From Pseudalkalibacillus sp051842935 (GTDB taxonomy: Bacteria > Bacillota > Bacilli > Bacillales > Fictibacillaceae), in NCBI RefSeq assembly GCF_051842935.1, contig NZ_JBPXRR010000003.1:25473-89472 (forward strand): DNA of 64,000 bases, read 5' to 3'. The position numbers and the translations under genes are program-made. The notes under the pieces are model-generated. The model was not told the DNA's origin and did not search any database. It was given only the letters and a program-made list of their open reading frames with translations. Shown one piece after another: positions 1-8,486 of the stretch (position 1 is its first letter; each line of letters starts with the position of its first letter).

Positions 1-319
1 TAGCTGTTTCTTTGGATGTAGGGTCTTGTCCCATTTGCTGATACTGCATTTGATACTGCTCTAAGAAGCGGTTGTATTCAGTACCTTTGATTTCTGCATC
101 GTTGACAGTTACAACGACTTGATCTCCTTCAACCTTCTGCTTTTCTAGCTTCTTTTTCATTTCTTCCATCTGTTTTGCCTGATCTTCGGTTTGCTCTGTT
201 TTTTCACCAGCGTTTTGTTTATTTGAATCTTTTCCTTCTTTGCTTTCTTCATTACCACCGCATGCAGTCAATGCAATTGCAAAAACAGCTGCGATTAGCC
301 CATACATGATTTTTCTCAA
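1..319 (-). CDS. SurA/PrsA-like foldase lipoprotein (N-terminal part only)
   Basis: The gene runs off the left edge; only the first 106 codons are visible. A TTG start (317-319) lies 8 nt after a GGAGA ribosome site. The product begins with a short basic segment, a hydrophobic stretch and a lipobox (LTAC, lipidated Cys20), then a Lys/Glu-rich linker, then 'VVVTVNDAEIKGTEYNRFLEQY', which resembles the SurA N-terminal chaperone domain of secreted peptidyl-prolyl isomerases. It is therefore probably an extracytoplasmic membrane-anchored folding factor. Whether a parvulin domain follows cannot be seen here. Confidence 0.7.
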   Translation of the reverse strand, partial: MRKIMYGLIAAVFAIALTACGGNEESKEGKDSNKQNAGEKTEQTEDQAKQMEEMKKKLEKQKVEGDQVVVTVNDAEIKGTEYNRFLEQYQMQYQQMGQDPTSKETA

Positions 320-504
320 GGAAAATTCTCCTTTCGATGTGTAATTGTCTTCAGTAGAGGAAGGGTTGTGTTGCCTCTGCTTATATCCTTCGAACTGAGA
401 TTTTATTTCTGTCACCATATGGTAGACTTTACAACTTGGGTGATTGTCATACCCAATTGGTCCCTAATGGTAATACAAATGTTGGGACTCGTAAACCCCT
501 TATA

Positions 505-537
505 AGAAAAAACAGCACTCCTGTAAGGAGCGCTGTT
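505..537 (-). terminator. Rho-independent terminator of the HD-GYP gene
   Basis: On the minus strand an 11-bp stem (AACAGCGCTCC / AGGAGTGCTGTT, one G-T pair, 5-nt loop) is followed by a T-run. It overlaps the stop codon of the upstream HD-GYP gene. Confidence 0.8.
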
Positions 538-2050
538 AGAAAGATGATACCGGGATTTTTTCAAGGACAGATTGTTCCATATGTGTTACGAAGAGGTTGG
601 CATATTGCGGATCCCATTGGGTTCCGGCACCTTCTTTAATAATCTGTAAAGCTTTTTCAACCGGCATCCCTTTTCTGTATGGACGATCGGAAGTCATAGC
701 ATCGAACGCATCAGCGACGGCAATGATCCGTCCGAATTCAGGGATCTCTTTACCTTCCAAACCTTCCGGATATCCTCTACCGTCATACCGCTCATGGTGA
801 TAACACACACCAGGGATGAGTGGTTCCATCGCGCTATAAGGCTGCACCTGCTTTAAAATGTTCGCACCGATGGTCGGATGCTTTTTGATCCAATCAAACT
901 CTTCATCTGTCAATTTACCATCCTTCAACAGTACGAAGTCTGGGACGCCGATTTTGCCAATGTCATGCAGTAGAGATGCATTTTTCAAATCAGTAAGCTT
1001 ATGGTCGGATAGACCTGCTAGTTTCCCAATCTGGACTGAGAAATCGGAGACACGCTTGGAATGGCCCGCTGTATACGGGTCCCGCGCATCTAGAGTCATA
1101 GACATGACAGAATAGAAGCTTTCAATCAGCTGTTGATTCATTCGATCACGTTTTTCCAGCCCATCGACCATCTGGTTGAAACCGTTCACCAGATTGGAGA
1201 ATTCGTCCGTATACGTATTGGAGGACTGCACAAATCGCCCCTTTTCAATCTGCTTCATGGAATCCGTCAGTTGATCGATCGGGTTTCCGATATCCCGATA
1301 AAATAAATAAGATCCAGTAAGAGAAAAGGCGACGGATATGACGAGGATCAATAATGCCCAGCTCCAATATTCAACCAACTGGATGGACTCTAGTTCACCT
1401 AATCGGACCTGTGACGCGAGACTGAACAATAAGAGCGGAAATACGCTCAAAAAGATCGTCGCAAATAAAAACTTCTTTCGGATCGACATGAGGACATCTG
1501 AGGTAGCAGACGGATCATGATCGAACCGCTTGATTGACTCGGCGCGAAAATGCTCCAGTACCGGCTGAATGCTTTTAGAAGTCAGGTAGTATTCTATCAT
1601 GCCGTGAAAACTTGCGACCAGCACGGCTCCTATAATGGCATATAAAATGTAGATGGAAGGAATACCCAATAGATCTAGCTGGATAAAGAGATAGGCCAGT
1701 GTCGATGCGGGAATGGACAATCCGAACAAGTGAGGTCCAATCGTCCGTTTGAAAGCGAGTATCGGAAACCGCTCCGTTTGTTTATAGCTCTCGATGATTC
1801 GTTCTTTCGTAGGATGCGGATCTGTCAGTACATAGCGAATCGGCATCAAGTGTTTACGAAGGGTGAAAAGTTCGCACCCGATCATGATCATGAGTGAAGT
1901 ACCAAGAATAAGCAGCATATAGAACGTTTCTCGTGGGGATAAGGTCAATGTTTGGAAGATGAACATACTTCCAATGCCTCCAACAGCAATGAAAGAGCCG
2001 ATCAAATAGTTTTTGACCAATTGTTTGATGAATGTAGTATAAATCGTCAT
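536..2050 (-). CDS. membrane-bound HD-GYP domain phosphodiesterase
   Basis: 504 aa. About six membrane segments (roughly 14-36, 43-63, 105-127, 131-150, 194-213, 226-250) are followed by a HAMP linker (about 250-303) and an HD-GYP domain. The metal-binding HD pair is at 362-363 in 'LLHDIGKIG', and the signature HHERYDGRGYP is at about 418-428, so the active site looks intact. HD-GYP enzymes typically hydrolyse cyclic di-GMP; that activity is inferred from the family. The membrane part suggests that a signal sensed at the membrane passes through HAMP to the catalytic domain. It is transcribed divergently from argG and ends in its own terminator. Confidence 0.88.
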   Translation of the reverse strand: MTIYTTFIKQLVKNYLIGSFIAVGGIGSMFIFQTLTLSPRETFYMLLILGTSLMIMIGCELFTLRKHLMPIRYVLTDPHPTKERIIESYKQTERFPILAFKRTIGPHLFGLSIPASTLAYLFIQLDLLGIPSIYILYAIIGAVLVASFHGMIEYYLTSKSIQPVLEHFRAESIKRFDHDPSATSDVLMSIRKKFLFATIFLSVFPLLLFSLASQVRLGELESIQLVEYWSWALLILVISVAFSLTGSYLFYRDIGNPIDQLTDSMKQIEKGRFVQSSNTYTDEFSNLVNGFNQMVDGLEKRDRMNQQLIESFYSVMSMTLDARDPYTAGHSKRVSDFSVQIGKLAGLSDHKLTDLKNASLLHDIGKIGVPDFVLLKDGKLTDEEFDWIKKHPTIGANILKQVQPYSAMEPLIPGVCYHHERYDGRGYPEGLEGKEIPEFGRIIAVADAFDAMTSDRPYRKGMPVEKALQIIKEGAGTQWDPQYANLFVTHMEQSVLEKIPVSSF

Positions 2051-2131
2051 TCATTCCACTTCTTTCCTGTAACATAGGTTCAATATATCATATCAAAGTC
2101 GTAATTACGTGTTTTTTGACCGAAAAAAGTA

Positions 2132-2160
2132 TTGACATTCTCGGGGTCATCCAGTAACTT
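2132..2160 (+). promoter_or_regulatory. sigma-A type promoter of argGH
   Basis: TTGACA at 2132-2137, a 17-bp spacer, then TAACTT at 2155-2160. It is placed correctly for the ARG boxes just downstream to block it. Confidence 0.55.
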
Positions 2161-2161
2161 A

Positions 2162-2199
2162 ATTGAATAAACATACAAACAAATAAATAAAAATACAAC
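2162..2199 (+). promoter_or_regulatory. two tandem ARG boxes (ArgR/AhrC operator)
   Basis: Two 18-bp sites, ATTGAATAAACATACAAA (2162-2179) and AATAAATAAAAATACAAC (2182-2199), match the Bacillus ARG box CATGAATAAAAATKCAAK at 13 and 14 of 18 positions. They are separated by 2 bp and lie between the promoter and the argG ribosome site, the arrangement expected for a hexameric arginine repressor. Confidence 0.6.
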
Positions 2200-2215
2200 A
2201 AAGGAGTGGAGCTGG

Positions 2216-3451
2216 ATGAGCAAAGGGAAAGTGGTTTTAGCCTATTCTGGAGGATTGGATACCTCTGTATCAATCAAATGGATTCAAGAAAAATACGGTT
2301 ATGATGTGATCGCGTTAGGATTGGATGTCGGTGAAGGGAAAGATCTTGAAAAAGTGAAACAGAAAGCACTTGATGTAGGAGCAGTAAAATCGATCGCCAT
2401 TGATGCAAAAGCATTACTTGCAGAGGAATACTTAATGCCAGCTTTAAAAGCGAATTGCTTATATGAAGGCAAATATCCATTATCTTCTGCACTTTCCCGC
2501 CCACTCATCTCGAAGATGTTGGTTGAAGTGGCTGAACAAGAAGGGGCAGTCGCGGTTGCCCATGGTTGTACTGGCAAGGGGAATGATCAGGTGCGTTTCG
2601 AAGTATCGATCCAAGCGTTGAATCCGGATCTCCAAGTCATTGCGCCTGTACGTGAATGGGGGATGACACGTGATGAAGAAATCGCATATGCAACGGAAAA
2701 GGGGATTCCGATTCCAGTGGATCTCGACAATCCGTTTTCCATAGACGCGAATATCTGGGGGCGCGCATGTGAGGCTGGGGTATTGGAAGACCCTTGGATG
2801 GAAGCTCCCGAGAACGCGTTTGAGTGGACGAATCCAATTGAACAGACGCCGGATGTACCTGAATACGTGGAAGTCAGTTTTGTAGAAGGTGCACCGGTTT
2901 CAATAAACGGACAGAATTATCCACTTGTCGACTTGATCGAGAAACTGAATGAGATCGGTGGAAAGCATGGATTTGGTCGTATCGATCATATCGAGAATCG
3001 ACTGGTCGGCATCAAGTCCCGTGAAGTATATGAAAATCCAGGAGCCTTACTACTGATACAAGCGCATAAAGAGCTCGAATTCCTGACCCTCACTCGTGAA
3101 GTGACGCAGTTCAAACAGCAAGTGGAACAACAGTTTGCGAAGCTCATTTACGAAGGATTATGGTATTCGCCGTTGCGTCAATCATTAGAAGCGTTTGTGA
3201 ACGAGACGCAGAAATCAGTGACCGGCACGATCCGCATCAAGCTCCATAAAGGAAACGCAACCGTCGTGGGTCGTCAATCCGCCCATAGTTTATACAATGA
3301 ACAACTGGCTACCTACTCCAAAGGCGATCTGTTCGACCACCATGCAGCGGTCGGCTTCATCAAGCTTTGGGGATTATCTACGAAAGTCCATGCAGAAGTT
3401 GCTCATAACAATCAGTCGATCGTTGGCAAAGCGGGGAAATCGTATGTCTAA
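2216..3451 (+). CDS. argG: argininosuccinate synthase
   Basis: 411 aa. The enzyme joins citrulline and aspartate with ATP in the penultimate step of arginine synthesis. The N-terminal PP-loop 'YSGGLDTS' (residues 10-17) binds ATP, and the family signature GCTGKGNDQVRFE is clear. Length and sequence are typical of the family. The start ATG follows the AAAGGAGTGG ribosome site. The stop codon overlaps the start of argH by 8 nt, so the two are translationally coupled. Expression is probably repressed by arginine through the ARG boxes upstream. No other arginine-synthesis genes lie in the window. Confidence 0.97.
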   Translation: MSKGKVVLAYSGGLDTSVSIKWIQEKYGYDVIALGLDVGEGKDLEKVKQKALDVGAVKSIAIDAKALLAEEYLMPALKANCLYEGKYPLSSALSRPLISKMLVEVAEQEGAVAVAHGCTGKGNDQVRFEVSIQALNPDLQVIAPVREWGMTRDEEIAYATEKGIPIPVDLDNPFSIDANIWGRACEAGVLEDPWMEAPENAFEWTNPIEQTPDVPEYVEVSFVEGAPVSINGQNYPLVDLIEKLNEIGGKHGFGRIDHIENRLVGIKSREVYENPGALLLIQAHKELEFLTLTREVTQFKQQVEQQFAKLIYEGLWYSPLRQSLEAFVNETQKSVTGTIRIKLHKGNATVVGRQSAHSLYNEQLATYSKGDLFDHHAAVGFIKLWGLSTKVHAEVAHNNQSIVGKAGKSYV

Positions 3452-4838
3452 GTTATGGGGCGGACGTTTTACGAAAGAAACGAATGAATGGGTAGAATCC
3501 TTCACAGCGTCGATTGAATTCGATCAGCAGCTCGCTCTTGAAGATATTGAGGGAAGTCTGGCCCACGTCCAAATGCTTGGTGAGTGCCAGATCATTTCAG
3601 AGGAAGATGCGAACTTGATCAGAAATGGCCTGCTTGCCTTGAAGGGGAAAATAGAACGGGGTGAATTGGAGTACGCCGTTGAGCACGAGGACATTCACAT
3701 GAACATCGAGAAGCACTTGATAGATGAAATCGGAAATGTCGGTGGAAAGCTTCATACAGGTCGAAGCCGGAACGATCAGGTGGCGACGGATATGCATTTG
3801 TTTTTAAAAAGAAAAACGATTGAAATCATCGGTCTTGTTGATGAGGTGCAGCTGGCTATCCTACGTCAATCGAAGTCGAATGTCGAAACCGTCATACCGG
3901 GGTATACCCACCTGCAAAGAGCCCAACCGATTTCCTTTGCCCATCATTTGATGGCTTACTTCTGGATGCTAGAACGAGATAAAGAGCGATTGATTGATAG
4001 CTTGAAACGGATCGATGTGTTACCCCTAGGAGCAGGTGCATTGGCAGGAACGACCTTCGCCATCAATCGAGAGCGTGTAGCGCAATTGCTCGGATTCGAA
4101 TCGGTCTATCCGAACAGTATGGATGCTGTGAGTGATCGGGATTTCATACTGGAGTTCCTTTCCATTGCGTCCATTATAATGACGCACATCTCTCGCTTAT
4201 CCGAAGAAATGGTAATCTGGTCGAGTCAGGAATTCGGATTCATCGAACTAGATGATTCCTTCTGCACCGGTTCGAGTATCATGCCGCAGAAGAAGAATCC
4301 CGATGTTCCAGAGCTGTTGCGAGCAAAGACAGGTCGTACGTATGGAAATTTGATGGGATTGCTGACGGTTTTGAAAGGATTGCCGCTAGCGTATAACAAA
4401 GATATGCAGGAGGATAAGGAAGGGATGTTCGACACGGTAAAAACAGTCGAAGGGACGCTGAAGCTTCTTGCTCCGATGATCGATACGATGAACGTGAATG
4501 TGAAGGCGATGCGAAAGGCGGTAGCAGAGGACTATTCAAACGCCACTGATCTGGCAGATTACCTCGTGACAAAAGGGATGCCGTTCAGAGAAGCGCACTC
4601 CGTAGTCGGAAGGATCGTGCTCCGTGCCATCCAACAGAAGGTATATTTGTGCGACATATCAATGGATGAGTATCAATCTTTCAGCGAGCTGATCGATGAG
4701 GATGTGTACGATGTTCTGAAACCGGAAAATGTCGTAGCCGCAAGGAATAGTGAGGGTGGAACCTCGCAGCAGCAAGTCCGTAAGCAGATTGAATTAGCAG
4801 AGACGAGGCTGCTTAAAAAGGAAGCACCTGTAACGTAG
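3444..4838 (+). CDS. argH: argininosuccinate lyase
   Basis: 464 aa, starting at 'MSKLWGGRFT'. A longer open frame reaches back inside argG but lacks a ribosome site and family similarity. The enzyme splits argininosuccinate to arginine and fumarate. The fumarase/aspartase superfamily signature GSSIMPQKKNPD is at about residues 275-286. It overlaps the end of argG by 8 nt and is followed by a strong terminator. Confidence 0.97.
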   Translation: MSKLWGGRFTKETNEWVESFTASIEFDQQLALEDIEGSLAHVQMLGECQIISEEDANLIRNGLLALKGKIERGELEYAVEHEDIHMNIEKHLIDEIGNVGGKLHTGRSRNDQVATDMHLFLKRKTIEIIGLVDEVQLAILRQSKSNVETVIPGYTHLQRAQPISFAHHLMAYFWMLERDKERLIDSLKRIDVLPLGAGALAGTTFAINRERVAQLLGFESVYPNSMDAVSDRDFILEFLSIASIIMTHISRLSEEMVIWSSQEFGFIELDDSFCTGSSIMPQKKNPDVPELLRAKTGRTYGNLMGLLTVLKGLPLAYNKDMQEDKEGMFDTVKTVEGTLKLLAPMIDTMNVNVKAMRKAVAEDYSNATDLADYLVTKGMPFREAHSVVGRIVLRAIQQKVYLCDISMDEYQSFSELIDEDVYDVLKPENVVAARNSEGGTSQQQVRKQIELAETRLLKKEAPVT

Positions 4839-4865
4839 CAGGATGTAACGACAGATTACATGATG

Positions 4866-4902
4866 AAAAGAGGTTGCCCAATTTGGGGCAACCTCTTTTT
4901 TT
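4866..4902. terminator. bidirectional terminator between argH and a convergent gene
   Basis: A 14-bp stem (AAAAGAGGTTGCCC / GGGCAACCTCTTTT) with A and T runs on both sides. It serves argH on the plus strand and the membrane-protein gene on the minus strand, whose stop codon abuts it. Confidence 0.9.
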
Positions 4903-6457
4903 AAACGATATAAGGTGAAACGAGGAAGATGACGATCAGCGTATTGAACATCGTAAAGTAACCGAATTCTTGATACAGGCTCCATTGTCTCTGACGTACA
5001 AATTGTGTAAATAGAGCACTCAACAACACAATCAAGATCGGCAAGAAGATGGAGTAGGAAGGAAACGATAGATATTCGGGTGAAAATCTATCGAACATCG
5101 GTGTGAAGAATTGCTGCATCAAGTAATACTGGCAAATGGCGAACAATCCGATTGCGCTGTAGCGCACCCAGCTTCGTTTCTGCTCAATAGCATCTTCATT
5201 CCAGAACGAGATGCAGAACAAGAGAATCGCGGCAGGCGCAATCCACATGACAGATACCAATAACAGGATGAATCCATACGGAAGCGAAGAAATCCCTGTA
5301 AAAAATCCTTGGACAAAATCACTCGGTTGGTATTCCTGTGCCTTTTGGACGAGTACAGGTTGATCGGAAACCCCCATCAATTTCACGTTCTTCCCTTTAT
5401 AGTCGAGCCAGAAAATTTCACCTTCACTTACATATTGGTGACTATTTGAAATGGATGTCGTCGCACTGATGTGGTTCGCCACCCATCTTTCTGGTTTGAC
5501 TTGTTTGGCCTTGTACACATTCCAGCTTTGGATCTTTGCTGTAATCATCCCTCTAGCAGATAAGGTGACTTCCGGTCCGTCATCCGTCAGAATGAGGTTG
5601 AAGTCATCAACGACCCTCATGCGGCTGTTCGTAAATGTATCGTAGACTTTAATTTCTTTAAATGAAGGTTCTTCTTGGGAGGCGGTAAATAGATTATAGT
5701 AGCCTCTGATCGTAACGGTACCAGCATGGGTTTGTCTTGTTGTGTAAATTAAATGGATACCTTCCTCGTTTTGAGACAGGTCGACGGTATCCACCAATTC
5801 TCCCGATAATGAAGGAAGGTTGAAGGTATACGACTTGTCCGCTTTTTCTTCCTTGGTTTCAAAAACATGAACGTCAAACGACAGGTCCTCTCTTTTAACG
5901 ACAGCAGCATACAATCCATCAGTATCATCACTTGCAAAAAGCCCACTAATAGGAAGATCTGTTTGTGCAAGTTCAGAAGTGATTAGGGTACTCGTATCCA
6001 ATTTGAAGATACGGTTCTTTTTCCAATAATAGACGGCGTTTTCTGCGGACGTTAACCCTTGGACTTCGGTGTCTACAATCTCGCTATTATCACCATCAAA
6101 ATGGATCAGTTCATTCTTTTCGATATAGATCGCTTTGTTTTCTTTCGCCCAGAACTTTGAAGATAAGCTCAACTCAACAGGAAGTGTTTCTTTTTTTGTG
6201 ACTTCCAACGTCTCATTCAGCTGCAGATTCGTCAGTTGATCGTCTTCATTATAATGAACGTCATAACCGGAATCTGTCTTATCGACGCGTAAGACTTTCC
6301 CTTTCGCCCCTTCGGTGACGACTATATTTCTGCTCGAACCTTCTGATGTAAGGTCACGTTCTTTGCCAGCGTGATGGACGGTCAATAATCCGATCATCAC
6401 GATGAGTAATAGTAAAGGCAGATAAAGTGTGCCTTTTCGTTTCACGTGTCGCACCAT
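4901..6457 (-). CDS. membrane protein of unknown function with large extracytoplasmic domain
   Basis: 518 aa from the ATG at 6457, chosen because GGGGGACC lies just upstream; an upstream in-frame start gives 547 aa without a good site. I do not recognise the family. The visible layout is one N-terminal membrane segment (about 12-28), about 340 residues of mostly beta-rich sequence with recurring short strands (possibly a propeller-like fold), then about four membrane helices at the C terminus (from about residue 385). No catalytic motif is evident. It converges on argH and stands apart from the next gene to the left on the minus strand. Confidence 0.7.
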   Translation of the reverse strand: MVRHVKRKGTLYLPLLLLIVMIGLLTVHHAGKERDLTSEGSSRNIVVTEGAKGKVLRVDKTDSGYDVHYNEDDQLTNLQLNETLEVTKKETLPVELSLSSKFWAKENKAIYIEKNELIHFDGDNSEIVDTEVQGLTSAENAVYYWKKNRIFKLDTSTLITSELAQTDLPISGLFASDDTDGLYAAVVKREDLSFDVHVFETKEEKADKSYTFNLPSLSGELVDTVDLSQNEEGIHLIYTTRQTHAGTVTIRGYYNLFTASQEEPSFKEIKVYDTFTNSRMRVVDDFNLILTDDGPEVTLSARGMITAKIQSWNVYKAKQVKPERWVANHISATTSISNSHQYVSEGEIFWLDYKGKNVKLMGVSDQPVLVQKAQEYQPSDFVQGFFTGISSLPYGFILLLVSVMWIAPAAILLFCISFWNEDAIEQKRSWVRYSAIGLFAICQYYLMQQFFTPMFDRFSPEYLSFPSYSIFLPILIVLLSALFTQFVRQRQWSLYQEFGYFTMFNTLIVIFLVSPYIV

Positions 6458-6622
6458 ATTATGGTCCCCCTTTTGTAACGTGAATGTCAATTTATGTATT
6501 CCTTCGTTATCGTACCATACGGTCGACTCTAGGAATAGTTTCACTTTTTGTCATTTTTCATAAAAGGGATTTGTAAATGAAGACCGAATCTATGTTAGTA
6601 AAAGATAGAGAAGGAGCATGTT

Positions 6623-7306
6623 ATGAAGCGTTACGTAGCGGTACTGGATATTGTGTTCTATGTCGTATTCCCGTTGATCGTCTGGCATGGGGGACGAGAT
6701 CTGATCGGTGATTATTATGCGATGCTCGTATCATCTGTACCTGGTATCCTTTATAGTATTTACCGGTTCTATGAGATCAGAAAACTGAATGTGTTCGGTT
6801 TGTTCATGCTAGGGAACCTGGTGGTAGGAACCCTTTTGGATGTATTGGCAGGCTCAGCAATGCAATTATTATGGAATAATGTTTTCTATGGATATGCGAT
6901 GGCGCTCCTATTTATCGGGACGGCTGTTTTGAAAAAGCCGATTGCCTTATACTTCGGACTTGATTTGATGGAATTGCAAGGATTCGAGAAGTCGAAACTT
7001 AAGCCTTTATTCAATAAGAAGAAAATCTTCATGATTTTTACGTTGATTACGGTGGCGTTTGCGTTGCGGGACGTGATTCAGGCGACATTTAAAATCTGGC
7101 TGATTCAAGAATATGGCGTCGAGGCTTTCGATAAAGGACTGATCGCAAGACAAGTGATCAGCTGGGGATTCTCCATATTTACGGTTATCGGATTCGTCTA
7201 CATAACGAAACTTCTTCAAGGGGAAAAGGCATTTCAGGAAATGTTCCGGCATTCGAGCTTGAACAAAAGTACTGAAGCGAAAGTGGTGGATGGACAGAAA
7301 GGTTGA
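6623..7306 (+). CDS. integral membrane protein, VC0807-like
   Basis: 227 aa, ATG 11 nt after GAAGGAGC. There are about five to six hydrophobic helices, with a central cytoplasmic segment around 'LMELQGFEKSKLKPLFNKKK'. The overall pattern resembles the VC0807 family of small membrane proteins of unknown function; this is a recollection of pattern, not a search result. It is immediately followed by the peptidase E-like gene, so the two probably form an operon. Confidence 0.6.
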   Translation: MKRYVAVLDIVFYVVFPLIVWHGGRDLIGDYYAMLVSSVPGILYSIYRFYEIRKLNVFGLFMLGNLVVGTLLDVLAGSAMQLLWNNVFYGYAMALLFIGTAVLKKPIALYFGLDLMELQGFEKSKLKPLFNKKKIFMIFTLITVAFALRDVIQATFKIWLIQEYGVEAFDKGLIARQVISWGFSIFTVIGFVYITKLLQGEKAFQEMFRHSSLNKSTEAKVVDGQKG

Positions 7307-7315
7307 TTGTGCAGA

Positions 7316-7933
7316 ATGGGGAATTTGATTTTGTTGAGCAGTATTGATGAGACATTGGATCACGCTTTGAAGGATGAAATGCAATCGATCGTATCGGAGC
7401 GTAGTAGGCTCGGGTATATACCTTCTCAATATGATGAAACGAGGTTCTTTTTCCATAAAACGAAGCCATTCTTGGAGGAATTCGGGTTTGATGAGTTTTA
7501 TTATGCTGATATCGACAAAGAATTCGAGGATATCCATTTAGAGCAATTGAAAACATGTGATGCGATTTATCTCTCTGGTGGGAATACATTTTACTTTTTA
7601 AACAACCTGAGGAAGCGAGGGATGATTCCTTTTTTGCAGTCATTTGTCGAAAGAGGGGGTATACTCATAGGGGTAAGTGCAGGAGCGATGATCATGACCT
7701 CTACTATCGAGGCTGCTCAGTTTCTGGATCCGAATGAAATCGGATTAGACGACTTGAATGGACTTGGATTAGTGGATGTTCATTTTTTGCCGCATTCCGG
7801 TAAGGTTAGTGACCATATGGAAGAAGTAAAAGACGGTTTAACCGGACAGGTGTATGCGTGCAAAGATCGTGCGGGACTCATCGTTCATAATGGCACTGTT
7901 CAAACCTATGGCAAAATTGAAAGATGGAAATGA
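7316..7933 (+). CDS. peptidase E-like protein (S51 family)
   Basis: 205 aa from the ATG at 7316 ('MGNLILLSS'); a TTG at 7307 gives three more residues and is closer to the AAAGG site, so the start is uncertain. The nucleophile elbow 'GVSAGAM' (Ser121) after the strand 'GGILIG', and 'DAIYLSGGNTFYF', are typical of the peptidase E/cyanophycinase (S51) class I glutamine-amidotransferase-like fold. A His-containing segment 'VDVHFLPH' could supply the catalytic His. The family cleaves Asp-containing dipeptides. A second S51 member, cphB, lies at 20.1 kb. Confidence 0.8.
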   Translation: MGNLILLSSIDETLDHALKDEMQSIVSERSRLGYIPSQYDETRFFFHKTKPFLEEFGFDEFYYADIDKEFEDIHLEQLKTCDAIYLSGGNTFYFLNNLRKRGMIPFLQSFVERGGILIGVSAGAMIMTSTIEAAQFLDPNEIGLDDLNGLGLVDVHFLPHSGKVSDHMEEVKDGLTGQVYACKDRAGLIVHNGTVQTYGKIERWK

Positions 7934-7935
7934 TT

Positions 7936-7970
7936 AACCCGGATCTGAATGCCAGATCCGGGTTTTCTTA
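7936..7970 (+). terminator. terminator after peptidase E-like gene
   Basis: A 12-bp perfect stem (AACCCGGATCTG / CAGATCCGGGTT) followed by TTTTCTT. Confidence 0.9.
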
Positions 7971-7981
7971 TTGTTTCATCC

Positions 7982-8040
7982 GTACCAGGTACCGTTTATA
8001 AACCTTGTTGTACCAAGGGTTTATTTTTGGTGCCTGGCAC
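7982..8040. repeat. GTGCCTGGCAC-type intergenic hairpin repeat, copy 1
   Basis: GTACCAGGTACC (7982-7993) and GGTGCCTGGCAC (8029-8040) form the outer arms of an imperfect 59-bp palindrome; the inner arms ATAAACCTTG / CAAGGGTTTAT also pair. The last base directly abuts the -35 TTGACA of cadC. Similar elements occur at 10.6, 19.9 and 52.0 kb. Confidence 0.8.
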
Positions 8041-8093
8041 TTGACATGGAAGCTTGGCGATCCTTATACTAATATTCAAAAGAACGTTTGAAT
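8041..8093 (+). promoter_or_regulatory. cadC promoter and CadC operator
   Basis: TTGACA (8041-8046), an 18-bp spacer and TATACT (8065-8070). A perfect inverted repeat ATTCAAA-N6-TTTGAAT (8074-8093) follows immediately; it closely resembles the known CadC operator of Staphylococcus pI258 and would be released by Cd, Pb or Zn binding. Confidence 0.8.
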
Positions 8094-8111
8094 GATAAGG
8101 GGTGAAATGGA

Positions 8112-8486
8112 TTGGCGAAGGAAGATGTTTGTAAAGTCACATGTGTGCATGAAGACAAGGTGAATCGGATCAAAGGGAACATCGCTGAAACAGATCCAAT
8201 GTCTGTAGCGAAGATCTTCAAAGCATTATCTGAAGATACACGCATCAAAATTGCATACGCCTTATCGTTAGAGGACGAATTGTGCGTATGTGATGTTTCC
8301 AATATAGTGGATTGTACCGTCGCGACAGCTTCCCATCATTTACGTTTGCTTCGGAATATGGGACTTGCGAAATATAGAAAAGAAGGAAAACTCGTATACT
8401 ACTCATTAGACGATGATCATGTTCGACAAATCATCCAAATGGCATTCTCTCACCTAGAGGAGGGGAAACACATTGGAACAAGCTGA
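8112..8486 (+). CDS. cadC: ArsR-family metal-responsive repressor CadC
   Basis: 124 aa with a TTG start after a GGGGTG site. It is a winged-helix repressor very similar in pattern to staphylococcal CadC. The metal-sensing cysteines are present: Cys7 and Cys11 near the N terminus and Cys58/Cys60 in the ELCVCD motif of the recognition region; 'ASHHLRLL' is the DNA-binding helix. Metal binding releases it from the operator just upstream. The stop overlaps the start of cadA by 14 nt, so the pair is one operon. Confidence 0.93.
   Translation: MAKEDVCKVTCVHEDKVNRIKGNIAETDPMSVAKIFKALSEDTRIKIAYALSLEDELCVCDVSNIVDCTVATASHHLRLLRNMGLAKYRKEGKLVYYSLDDDHVRQIIQMAFSHLEEGKHIGTS

Noticed and set aside
3297..3443. 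49-residue N-terminal extension of ArgH inside argG
   Set aside because: The conserved ArgH start MSKLWGGRF is at 3444 with a suitable upstream site; the extension is argG in another frame.
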